The notes beneath the pieces were generated by a model. That model saw nothing but the letters and a program-made list of their open reading frames with translations. It was not told where the DNA came from and ran no database searches. Source: Mansonella perstans (lineage: Eukaryota; Nematoda; Chromadorea; Rhabditida; Onchocercidae). Taken from it: a stretch of 62,400 nucleotides of DNA. The stretch is taken from contig JBAMDO010000270.1 of assembly GCA_037074765.1 (NCBI GenBank), forward strand, positions 1 to 62,400, given 5' to 3'. Below, piece after piece: positions 20,056 through 37,800 of the stretch. Positions within the stretch are counted from its first letter, which is position 1. The number at the start of each line of letters is the position of its first letter. The translations under genes were made by a program, and so were the position numbers.

Positions 20056-22202
20056 TGTTCGTTTTGAGAGATAACTTCAAAAAAGAAAACAATTTGAGCG
20101 AATTAATTAATTACGTCCAAATGTTACTAATTTTATTGAGAGTGCTTTTTTTCCTATCTTTTTTTTTAAATTAAAAAATATTAGACATCGCCAAATGAAA
20201 GTTGTTATTTTAAATCATCAAAGGCAAAAAAAAGCAGAGTTCTCAAATCCAAACATATTTTAAATTGGTTTTGAAAATAAAAATTTAAAAAGAAATCTAC
20301 GTATATATTTATTACCTAAGAGATAATTTATTATTTCGTTTGAGAGAAACCTTTGAAAATATCATTTCTGATAACAACAGCTGATATAATGATAGTAATG
20401 ATGATACCTATGATTAAAAATTTCATTATGAAAAAGTGATTTTAAATTAATTTCATTTACAAAAAAAAAACTTATGAAATTTCAAAAAATTCTTACAAAA
20501 TCGATGAATTTCAAAAATTTCTTGCAAAACTGATGAATTTCATCATTGAAAAAAAAAAATGACAAAATAAAACGACCAACCAACCATTACTGGTATATAA
20601 ATTTAAAATTACACTTTATAATTTTACAGTAATGTATAATTATAATTTCATTTTTATCTTTTACAAATAAATTTATTTTAACTTAGTAAATCAATTGGAA
20701 TGATTTAACAACATACAGTCTTGTAATTTTCCTACCAGAAACAAAAAGGAAAGCCCATTATGGATTGAAAATGATCAATGATTTTCTGGATTTATCATTT
20801 TTGGGCTATGGCTTTTTTCGAATTGCCATTTTCAGAAAATGATGATTATTAAGAAGCGAAGAAATGGAAGTAATCTGCCGGAATAATCTGTCTTTTCCGT
20901 AATTGATGAACTGTGTGGTAAGATGCATATAGCCGTCAACAGAATGTAATAGAGATGTATTTAGAATACAGGTATGTTTATACCCATAGAATAGAGGTAT
21001 ATTTTATACCTACTCAAATCTGCAAACTAAACTATTCCCGATACTTGATAACGAACAGAATACTCGACTGATTGATTGAATTAACAATGATTAAACTTTA
21101 AATGGAAACTCAAATAAAAACTTTTAAAAATTGTAATCCATATGATTAATTTAAAATTCAATCAATTTTCTATACTTCCTAAAGTAGCAGCTTCCAGCTA
21201 ATGATCCACAGCATCCATGATTACAGGACAATATGACGAGTAGAAGAAAGCAGGCAAAGGTTCAGGTTTTTTTTTTAAACTAATACAATAAAAGCTCTCA
21301 TAGGAGTTTATTTTTAAAACTAACAATTTAACTTAAGTTCAATCTTCAATTTCGGCTTTTAAAGCTTACAAATTTGCTGTTGCAAAAAAAGGAAGAGTCA
21401 AAACTGGTGAAGGAAAAGTTTGGAAGGGAAAGTTCGATAAGTTGTAATGTCTCTAATATATGTTTAATAAACATTAATTAAAAACTTCTTTCAATGTTTG
21501 TTCAATTTTAATAAAGCAAAATTTAGAACAAAAAAAAAGAATTTTATTAAAAGATCTTTCTTTTAATATCCATACAAATTCAGCGGAAAATTAATTGATG
21601 CAAAAGAAAGAGAGATGATCTTTATTTTAAATTATAATTAGTAATTTATGTGTTTCAATGATGATCATTCCTGATTAATTAAATTAGGAAAAATCATTTA
21701 ATTAGAAAATGATAAATTTTGAGATATTATAATTTAAAGACAGAGAAAAAAAACCGGGAGAGGTAGATAAATGATTAATAAGAATGAAATACGATAGATA
21801 AAAAAAGGAATGAAACATAACTTGAAAATATTAAAGTTTCTAAAATGAAATAAAACAAGACAGTAATGATAATCACATAGTTTGATTCAATCAATAATAT
21901 ATTTATAAAGTAAGTGATTAAAACTATTAACTAGTAAATTTAAATGATTAAAACTATTAAAAAAGTAATGCATATAATAATAAGCCAAAATCATCATCAA
22001 TTATACATATATTTACATATATATATTTATATATATATATACATATATTTATTTAAAATATGCACTACATAATTATATATGATCACTGGTATGAAATAAT
22101 TGATTCTAAATTAGCAATAATTAATTTTTCAAGAAACTGACAAGTGACATTCCGAAAATTTTTCCAATCATTTTTGCATTAGTCTAATGATTGTTTTTTC
22201 AT
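20056..22202. other. Spacer between the two malic enzyme genes
   Basis: This 2.1-kb spacer contains the 5' end and promoter of copy A on its left and the 3' UTR of copy B on its right. It has a TA-rich block at about 22005-22060. I found no third malic enzyme relic, no other exon-like segment and no mobile element. Confidence 0.5.
20071..20085 (-). promoter_or_regulatory. Probable trans-splice acceptor of malic enzyme A
   Basis: The minus strand reads cttttttgaag, ending at 20075, with the start ATG 19 nt further on. The pattern suits spliced-leader addition, although it is weaker than a cag acceptor. Confidence 0.35.
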
Positions 22203-28404
<6,202 letters not shown>

Positions 28405-28413
28405 TTTCTCGAA

Positions 28414-28424
28414 TCTAAAATATA
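28414..28424 (-). promoter_or_regulatory. Probable trans-splice acceptor of malic enzyme B
   Basis: The minus strand reads tatattttag followed 11 nt later by the start ATG, a typical distance for a nematode spliced leader. Confidence 0.4.
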
Positions 28425-28889
28425 TAATAACGCTTATTTATATTAATGAAATCACTGAGATATCTCGGAAATCATAAAATATTCTCGCGAGAAATACATC
28501 TCTTTGCCATAGGCATTCTCTTATAGCGGGAGGAGAAGCATGCAAGCAAGCAAGCTGATGGCAGTTGCTTGATATATGCCTACGAAATGTTAGATGACTC
28601 TCAACTGAAAGGATACTCGTTAAACTAAGAGTAGAATGGCCTGGTTGTTATGCTTTTCAGGAACAATGATCCTAAAAATAATGGCAACTCTAAACTCTGA
28701 CAAATGGAGCTTATTTAGTTACATAGAGATTATTCATTTAAGAAAAAGTCACGTAAATTATGACCTACAAACTTTGCTTTCAATGCCTAAGCTTGCTAGA
28801 TTATCACATCTATGATGTGCCTTATCGATAGGCCTGGCAGATATTTTCATATGTTCTGGATAGAGTTCTCCTACAAATCCTTTATATGT

Positions 28890-28995
28890 TGTCTATATGT
28901 GTATGCATGTGTGTATGTATGTATGTTTGTATGTCTGTATGTGATGAATGTATGCATGTATGTGTGTATAGGTAGGTATATTTTGTATGTATGTA
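28890..28995. repeat. TGTA tetranucleotide microsatellite
   Basis: Imperfect (tgta)n array of about 100 bp. Open frames on either strand encode only low-complexity peptide. Confidence 0.85.
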
Positions 28996-29748
28996 ATAAA
29001 TAGGAGAAAAACTTTAAATTTAATTTGAAAAAAGAGCACAGAAAATGACAATTTTTCATTGATTGAATATGATAGACAATTTAATAAAAATTTATTAAAT
29101 ATGATAGAAAACTTAAAAGGTTAAAAGTAAATAGCATTACAGGAATAGAAAACTAGAAGATAAAAGTTAAAAGTAAATTAATAAGAAAGATTGTAAGAAT
29201 AAAAATTTTAAATCACATTTAAGTTTTTTTTTTTAAATAATTCAATTCAAGATATGATGGTCAGTGAATTAAAACAGTAACCATTGGTCATCGTTTCATA
29301 TATATGATATAAAAAAAAATAATAAGAAGAAGAAGAAACAAGTAAAAGAAAAACATTTAATTGGAAAATGAATTCAAAAAAAAAAAAAAAAAAGAACAAA
29401 AAGAGACAAATAAGCAAAAAAAAAAACTTTCGAAAATTAAAATAATGAATAAATAATCAAATTCTAGTGTAATCGAATTTTTTTTCCCACCTGAATATGC
29501 TACGTTTTCTTAACGGAAAAAAAGTTGAAGAAAACCGGAAACAGGAAAGGTGAAATTCTAGTTTAGCTTATCTTAAATAATTTAATATTTCAATCATAAA
29601 GAACTATAATTTTGGGTCATTTTTTATGAAATCACAAATATATTACTCAATAACATCAACAATTAAACTATTATAGTTTTTCCCTCCACTCTCTCTCTCT
29701 CTCTGTTATTGAAATACTTTATTTTCAATTAATAAATGTAAATTTAAT

Positions 29749-30098
29749 GCAGGAGAAAAAACATACAAGTCGAAGAGATTATACTGTAGCTTACTGTGGT
29801 ATAATTTAGTGGCAGACAGGTGAATACTGTATAGGAATCTATCTAGTAGTACGAGATAATTTATTATTGGACATGGTAACTAATACCATAGGCCCTAGAG
29901 GGAAAAGATTTATTGCTATTAGATGAGCCTATATTAGATTAGTTCGTTGATAAGGTTATGACTTAACCAAGATAATATGATCTATAGTTGATCTGAGAGA
30001 ATGATTAGCCATAGTAAAACTGAGATACGGTTCAGCCTCTTCTACAGGAGGAAGCAATGGAGAATACTGGACAATACAGGACGAAGTAATGATTCAAA
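29749..30098 (+). pseudogene. Wolbachia-type 16S rRNA fragment, degenerate
   Basis: About 350 bp read as the 5' part of bacterial 16S rRNA (roughly E. coli positions 45-385). Recognisable pieces in order are acatacaagtcgaa, gtggcagacaggtga, taggaatctatctagtagta, taactaatacc, tattgctattagatgagcct, tatgatctatagttgatctg, gagaatgattagcca, actgagatacggt, acaggaggaagcaatgg and actggacaata. The phrases around gatgagcctatattagatta and tgatctatag are those of Wolbachia rather than of most other bacteria. Many conserved G and C are changed to A and T, conserved blocks are altered, and the rest of the 16S gene is absent. It is therefore a decayed nuclear insertion (nuwt) rather than a working gene. It sits between malic enzyme B and the NFI gene. 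Identity comes from memory of the 16S sequence. Confidence 0.85.
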
Positions 30099-31809
30099 TG
30101 TTTAAAAAAATATCATGACATGTATAATAAATTTGAAATAGTTTAATTTCACAGTGAATTCAATTTAATTTGGCCCAATCCTATATAGCAAGCTGATCAA
30201 ATTTAGTCCAATTTCAAGCTATTTTTATGTCTAGCAAGATCGGTAGGTTTATCACCTGGTTATTTTTTAGGCAGATATTTCCTCGAGGACATCAAATATA
30301 ACCGTTACCTGACGGATTTAGTGTTGCGAGATTTAATCCTTTAAATCAACCATTCCAATCATCAACTTAAATTCAAACTAAATCAATCCTAATTTCCGAA
30401 TTATATCTGAAATTTTCATTTTAAATATTTCAAACATAATGCCTTTGCATGTTAATTGTAGCATGATATCATACTCCATTACACTTCCCCAATATGTTTA
30501 TCCAAATCATCATCAAAAAGTTGACATATTTTGGGATTTGCAAAATGAAATTCTTTTTAAATATATTCCTAGCATAAGAATAGTAAGACTGAAGATATAA
30601 TGAAGGCAAGCTTTATATTTCTATTTAAAATTCTTAATTATTAACATTTAGTGCTCTCTCTTTGACATGTTCCATTTTGAACACAACATTAAGTAACACA
30701 ACATTATCTGTTTTTATTTTCAATTCAAAAATAAAACTATTACTTCTATCTTCAGTTTAAATATAAAAACAGTCGATATAAATCAAGTGATAATAACACG
30801 AATCGTAAAATGTTGAAATAACACTATTGGAAAAAGAGAGAGAAAAAAAATAAACTTTTTGAATGAAATTATTAAACAGAAATTTAAATTATCAATTTAT
30901 AACCGGAAAATGACATAACAAAACCAATCGCTTAGGGCAAAACCAGCCTTTAAAACATAAAATAATAATATGATATACAGGAAAATGTTTTTGGCTAACA
31001 AAAGAAATACAGCATAGAATGAATAATGGTTTGATAGTAACACAAGTTTTAATCAAAAACACCGATAGTTATAACATCAAAATTTATCAATATAAAAATG
31101 TATCAATCATCGAAAGATCTAACAATAAGTGTAAAGTTCCGGTAATTTTTACTAAGTAACATTGTATAAAGACATAAACTTTACCGGAAGCATAAATAGC
31201 GAAGTAATTAAAATACATGGTTGAAAGGTCACAGTGGAAAGATCAATGTTACATTATACAGTGAGTTATTAACAAGAGATGCAATATAACGAATGTTTGA
31301 GTTCTCATGTTTCGATAATATAGTAGAAATTCATAAACAAAAAAATCCTTCCACAGAAGCAAATACAGGCATATATTTTGTTTAAGAGGAATCAACATAA
31401 AAATCAATCAAAAAAAGAAACAAACAATGATAGCCTGTTTCGAAAAAGTGCAATAAATGAGAAATAAATAGAGAATTAAGTATAAATAACAAATAAGAAA
31501 AATATTGACTAACTTGCTTTTTATTGAAATGCTAAAAATATAAGCGGAAACTGAAAATCACTTCTACAATTCAAATGAATCTGTAATGTTACAAAAAGAA
31601 AAAACAACAATGATTATAATTATGCTTTCTGAAAAGACTCTAAAAGGGTAAAATGGATATTTTCACATAAATTTTACGATATTTGTTTTTTACTAAAAAC
31701 AATCTTGCAACTAAGCAACTGAATAAAACTTTAGAAATTTATCCTTTTCATAATGAAATATATAAGAAAGCCTATAACAGTCAGATAAACTCCTAAATAG
31801 CGATAATTT
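30099..31809. other. Intergenic, 3' flank of the NFI gene
   Basis: AT-rich sequence with no exon-like segment that I trust. I looked for a continuation of the 16S relic after 30098 and saw none. The 3' UTR of the NFI gene should start at 31809. An AATAAA-like hexamer lies directly at the stop codon. Confidence 0.5.
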
Positions 31810-34800
31810 TTATTTTTTAGTGAATTCGGATGGGCTACTCAAGTTTTGAGAATTGGACGTTGATGATGTGGAACCACTTATAGATGAAAGAGTCGGCGAT
31901 GAACTTAGCCTATTTCCTGTTTGACGTAAATCGCTTGTGGTTGAATCTGGCAATGCACGCATCTGAAAGCTTACTTTTGTTACAAAAAAATTTGTAACAA
32001 AGTAGCCAAAAATCACTTCAAACTTAATGAAAGTTTCACTAATGTGCTTAAAGCTTAACTTCACAACAACGAAAATTCATCCTATTGCAGAAATTGTACC
32101 AAATATAAGTAACAACTTCTACGTCTAATATTTATTGGTAGGTCTAATTCAGGCACAGAAGTTTTCTATTTCAAACACTTCCAATAGCAGAATTCACTTA
32201 CTGATAACTGATCATTACTAGTTGTTGAATCAGCTATCGGCGATGTAGCCGTCGGCGTTTGGGACGTGATTAAAGCATTTGTTGGAGGCGTTGAAAGGGA
32301 AATAACACCAGGTACTGATATACTGAAAAAACAACAGTCAAAAATTCTTTAAACTTCTCAACTAGAATCATCTCCGTTACACCCCATAAAATGGTCATGT
32401 CATTAATACACTCTCCAATGAAGAGATTCTTCTGTTTTGTCCTTATGATTCCCTAATCAAATTCATCAAATCAGACTATCTACTTTCACATTAAAAAAGA
32501 ATAATAAGGCCTGAAAGAATGATTTTAAAACTAAGTTTACTTTGAAGCAGATGAATCCGATCGTGCATCCGAAGAACTCTGAAGCGGAAAGGTGCCATTA
32601 TGTGGAGAACGACTATTTTCGTTGAAATAATTCAAGAACTGATTGGAAACTGAAACCAAAAAATTTTAATGAAATATACTGAAATATTTTTCTCCTTCCC
32701 TATATTGAAATAGCAAAGAATCTCAATATTCGCGGACCCATTCGTCAATACTCCTACCATTGATCATCAATCATTTTGATTAATTGAACAACTTCTATCC
32801 AAACGAAACTCGTCTTACATACCTTCCTTCAACAATACTTGATCCGCTGAGCTGGATGAACCGCTAGACACAGTAATCACATTCTGAACAATACTCGAGT
32901 AATCTTCATCGGTTAGCGGTCCTCTGGATGGTATACGCACACCAGGAACTGGAGTACCAAGTGCTGAGCTTGCAGTAGGCACCGGTGTACTGCGTGGAGT
33001 GGTTATGGGGCTATTCAAAGTAAAAGGAACCGGTGAACCCATAGCTGAGTTACATGCATTATCAAACAGTTGTTGCTGCAAATATCTTCCTTTATGCCAA
33101 CACTGCATGATTGCATTTCCAACAGAAAGAAAATTACACCTAATTTTAATACCGGTTATTTCTTTTTGAGAAGGTTCAAACTTTAGGTAGCTTGGTAATG
33201 AGAAGGAATTTGAAAGAAGGAGGAATGCATAAGAAAGCAAAGTTGAAATTTTGCATAACAATAATGTAACCTTGGAAATTCATATGCTCTACTACTTGAA
33301 TTATTTGAAAATATAGCAACTAACTCAGTAATGATACACATGCTTTTTTAAAAATCAGATGATAAAAAGGAACTTTTGGATGTCTTAAGACCTGGATCAA
33401 AATGCGACTTACTGACTGTATTAAAAAAAGACAGCGTGAACTACTTAATCCACAGTAAACGGCCCCTAACTTTCAATTTTAAGCTGAACTTAAAGTTTAA
33501 ATCAAATTCCGTTTAGTACAAAAATTTCTTTCACACTGACATTAATCTTGGATCATGTAACTTTACATATGTGATGTGAAAATCAGGTAATTTATAGTAA
33601 TTCGGAAATTTTAAAAGTAATATTACCTGTCGTGATACAATATGACTTATTTTAGCATCACGAGCCGCGGCTGCTGCAGCGTTGTTATTCGTATCGCCGA
33701 TGTTAGAGATAAATGATGGACGATGTGCCACGACAGGTCGAGGAGTTACTAGTAGCTACAAACAGAACAAGATAAAAATAATGTATCGACCAAATTCCAA
33801 ATACTAGCTAACTCAATTACTAACATTTCTAGGTATTCTGAACCGACTTTCTTAGTTCCAATCCTTCTCAACAAAAAAAATTAAAAATAAAAAACAGAGT
33901 AATACTGTAATAAATTATATACAGCTTACACTTGAAGAAATTAAAAAATAGGTAAATAAATACGAAGTTAATAAATATAGATACTGAAGATATACGGGAC
34001 TAAAAATGTATACCTGAGGGTTTCCGGGTTTAGTAGTAAATTCTCGGACTGGCTGATCCAATAATGCGACCTTCTTCGCAATCCGTGCTTCTACTTCTGC
34101 AGCACTAGCGGCAACATGTTCCAATACACGCCTTTCATCTATGATCACCGCTCGTGTAGAACCAGGTGGTGAAATATTCAAATTGATATTACGCTTTACC
34201 GAATTTTGACTCTCGATGCTGTGTAACACAGTACTGGAAATATATGTCTCATATTATCAATCATATTACGCTAATAATCTCCATTAATTGTTACATCATT
34301 CAGTGGTGGAAGTACAGCACAGCTGTTGCCTTGCTGTTTGTGAATACTGTTGTTTTATTGTCTCTTTTTCTATAATACCGATTTTGTGATTCTTGCTCAA
34401 ATGTAAAAAGTTGTTTATCGGTAATCTATGAGGTTAAATCGTATTATTTAGAACGCTAAAAAAACTTAAAGGATGTGGAATATATAAGTTAAAAAATGAA
34501 TCCATATAACCTATATGTGCAAAAAAAAACTAATCAAATTTTTTGGATAATGCAACACACCTGAAGCTAATAACATCGCCATTTGAAGTAGTGAATTTTG
34601 TTGGACTTGAATGATGCATATCACCAATATTTAGGCTTGCAGAGTCTCGCAACGTCATATCAAAATCATTCTGCGGAGTCAAATGTTGTTGTTGCTGATG
34701 CACATTACGATTACTTATAGCGACATTACCCATTTCTAAAGTCGCAGTCGGTAAACGTTCATTCGTTGACGAATTTGGAGAATGACTGCGTTTCCTAAAA

Positions 34801-37800
34801 TAATACTGGATGCTGTTAACTTTATACATAATTGAAAAATTCTTTGTTTTAGGTGAAGTAATCAATAACCGAATAACAGTAGAAAATTATAATTGGGATA
34901 TCATTGCACGGATGATAACTTTATAAAATTCCAAGCAGATGAAGCTTCGGAAATTATCATCTTGCAATGATATAAATGAAATGAAACAAATGTACTGCAT
35001 GTTGGTTGTTCAAATCCAGAAACATGCCGGTGATAGACAAATCTTCAAATGATTATTAAGTTCCAATACAAGTTTTATCGCTATTGCAATAATAGAATCA
35101 TGCTGAAATCGATAATAGAAAATTCTGATACCAAACAAACTTTACCTGAATATAACAACCTGTTCTACATCGTGAGCAGTATCACTAGAGTCGCGCATTT
35201 TGATATCACGAGTCAAACGAGTAAATGCTGTTACAGTACCAATACCTGAAATTTGATGAACAATAAATTATCACTGTTCTACTTTTTTTCGGTGTAAATA
35301 AACCACCCCCACTCAATATACGAAGAAAAACAACATATTTTGCTAAATTATCAGAATTCAGACTCTGGAAGTATAACTTGGAAAATAATTCCTATCCAAA
35401 TTTGCCAAATAACGTAGAATTTCATTAATTTAAAAACAAATATATATAATAAATGTCCGAAGAAGCTCTACAGAAGAACATTATTTTGGATAAAAATTGA
35501 GCCAAAAATATTTTTTCAGTTACAGTTCATAGAGCAAAGGTTAAGGAAGATAAATATCAAATAAATAAATTGTTTTATATCACCACTTAAACAGTTTGTG
35601 ACCTTGGTTCATAAATAAAGTGATCTTTTCTTATGTTTATACAAGATCAAAATGTTTACCTTTCAGAGATCGTTACTTGTGGATGGCTTTATATTTGTAA
35701 TATTTCATAACTACACGAGCTTTTCCTTATTTCGTTCCTGTTATCCATCAAATAAATTGACCTCGCTGCTGTCAACTCATCTTATATCCAAAACAACCAA
35801 ACGAATTTAGATGGGATTTCAACGAAAGAAATAGAGAAACGACCCAACAATACACATTACAAACACTTCCAATGATGTGGAACAAAAAAGAATAAACAAA
35901 CTAACGTTGTGAAGTTACTGCAGACGCAGTGGTGTTCGCAAGGTCTCTCTTCTGCTGACCAGGATGATGTATCTGATAGCCCTCAGAGAGGCGACCTGAT
36001 TGCCGAGTCGTTGATGTGGATACAAGTATATTCCCACATGTTGTTCTAAAAAATTTATTGAAACTATTCAGCCGACTGATATCGAGCAGGCTTCGCAATC
36101 TTTCGTTTGAGATATCGGTAGTAAATATCTATCTCTTCTGCAGTAATATCAAATACATTAAAGCTGTTACGTTAACCGATCCAATATTTCCAATAACACA
36201 GCTTATTTATGATGTCCTTTTTTAATGCAATTCCCCGACTCTCACAATCCAATCAAGGGTTATGTCATATCTCGTGATTCAAACCTCCCAATTTTCACTG
36301 GCTGAGAACATCGACTCAATCTGCGTGAAAATTTCGAAAAATATAACTTGCTCTAGTATCATCATTTCACACAATAAATGATCGAATGAATAAGTGGAGA
36401 AGACACTGCAAAAAATTTTGCTAAGCGTTCTTACTCTGCTCTTGAACGTTGTCCATTCATATTACGATGCATCAAAGACGTTTCATTCATACCAGTTGAT
36501 CCAACACTATCAATAGTTCTGCTTGCTGTATGATGCCTTTCCTGATGTATATCGCCCTGCTGCCCACTAGAATGATGAGAAACGATTCTTACAGTATTAC
36601 TTCGACTTCCAGTTCCCAATGTACCTTCCCGGATCAAACGTTCCTGCCCATCATTCGATGTTGAAACCGTGAAAGGTGGTCTACAAATCTTTAGTTTCAC
36701 TAAAAAAAAGACAGCAGCAGGAATACAAACATTCATCGACGAATTCATGCTAACATTTATCCCATAAACTGCAGATACTGATTTTCTGAATATGTCAACG
36801 CAGGGCTGAGATTTAAGAATATTTTACTTACACATCTTAGGTTGACTACTTTTTTCAGAAGTTTTCTACTGATAATGAAAAAGTGTAATATAACAAAAAA
36901 AAAAAAAAAGAAAAAGATTTCGATAGAAAAATGAAAAATTAATACCTCAGTTGTACGAGTCTTGTTCCTTCAACCGCACCCTGTACAACAAGAGTCCTGA
37001 AATGATTCGACCTGAACTTTCTTTCGAAACTCCTATCCATTATTCACGAATTTTACTTTTGCTAATCTGGAAATATCACAGAAAAAATACCAAATCAAAC
37101 ATCAAAACTATAGCACAAAAAAAAAATACCTTCGATTACTTGCAGTGCTATCATCGCTTCGTTTTATCTGAATATATATTGGTTGGCCGACAATACGCCC
37201 ACCGATTAACTGATGCACTTCTTCGTTGACACTTCCTACGCTCTCTCGTGAAGGATGCCGACTGCGTTTTTCTAACGGTTCACCAGTCTGCAGTAGAAAC
37301 ATGCTTTTAATTTAACTTATAAAAGACTGTAACTTCTTGGGTTGAAACTGTTTATTTCTTTAAAGCGTACGCTTACTAGGCCTAATTTATTCTTCTTCAA
37401 GTTGTTGAATAATCTATGGCATTTTTTAAGTTACCTGGTAAATAAGGCATTCTCCATTTTATACCTTTTTTGTATAAAAAACTAATCACTAAATGTGCTG
37501 TGAAAAACACCGCAATTTACCTAAATCCAGTGTAAAAAAAATTGAAAATGAAAAATAAAGTACGTCATCAGGTAAGAGATTCGGATGCTCAAAGTCTGGA
37601 TGCGTCAAGTCTGTATCCAATGCATCAGCAATTGTTACCATTGCCCCCACCTGGGGTGTTCCACCTGGTCCACCCAAACTATTGCTGCGCAACCTGCTAT
37701 CTAAATAGAATCGCTGAAATTCACATATCTTGATCAGCAAAAAATTAGATACTCATGTAGTAATTCAGGAAAGCTGATCAAGGTACTGAATTAGGCTTCA

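Larger units (their letters stand above)
28405..29748. other. Intergenic, 5' flank of malic enzyme B
   Basis: I see no gene here. It contains a TGTA microsatellite (about 28890-28995), poly-A tracts near 29375-29430 and a short CT run (about 29690-29704). The promoter of malic enzyme B should lie at its left end, but I recognise no element. Confidence 0.5.

Noticed and set aside
30099..31000. Continuation of the Wolbachia 16S gene beyond 30098
   Set aside because: The conserved blocks expected next (around the 530 loop) were not found in the following 900 bp.
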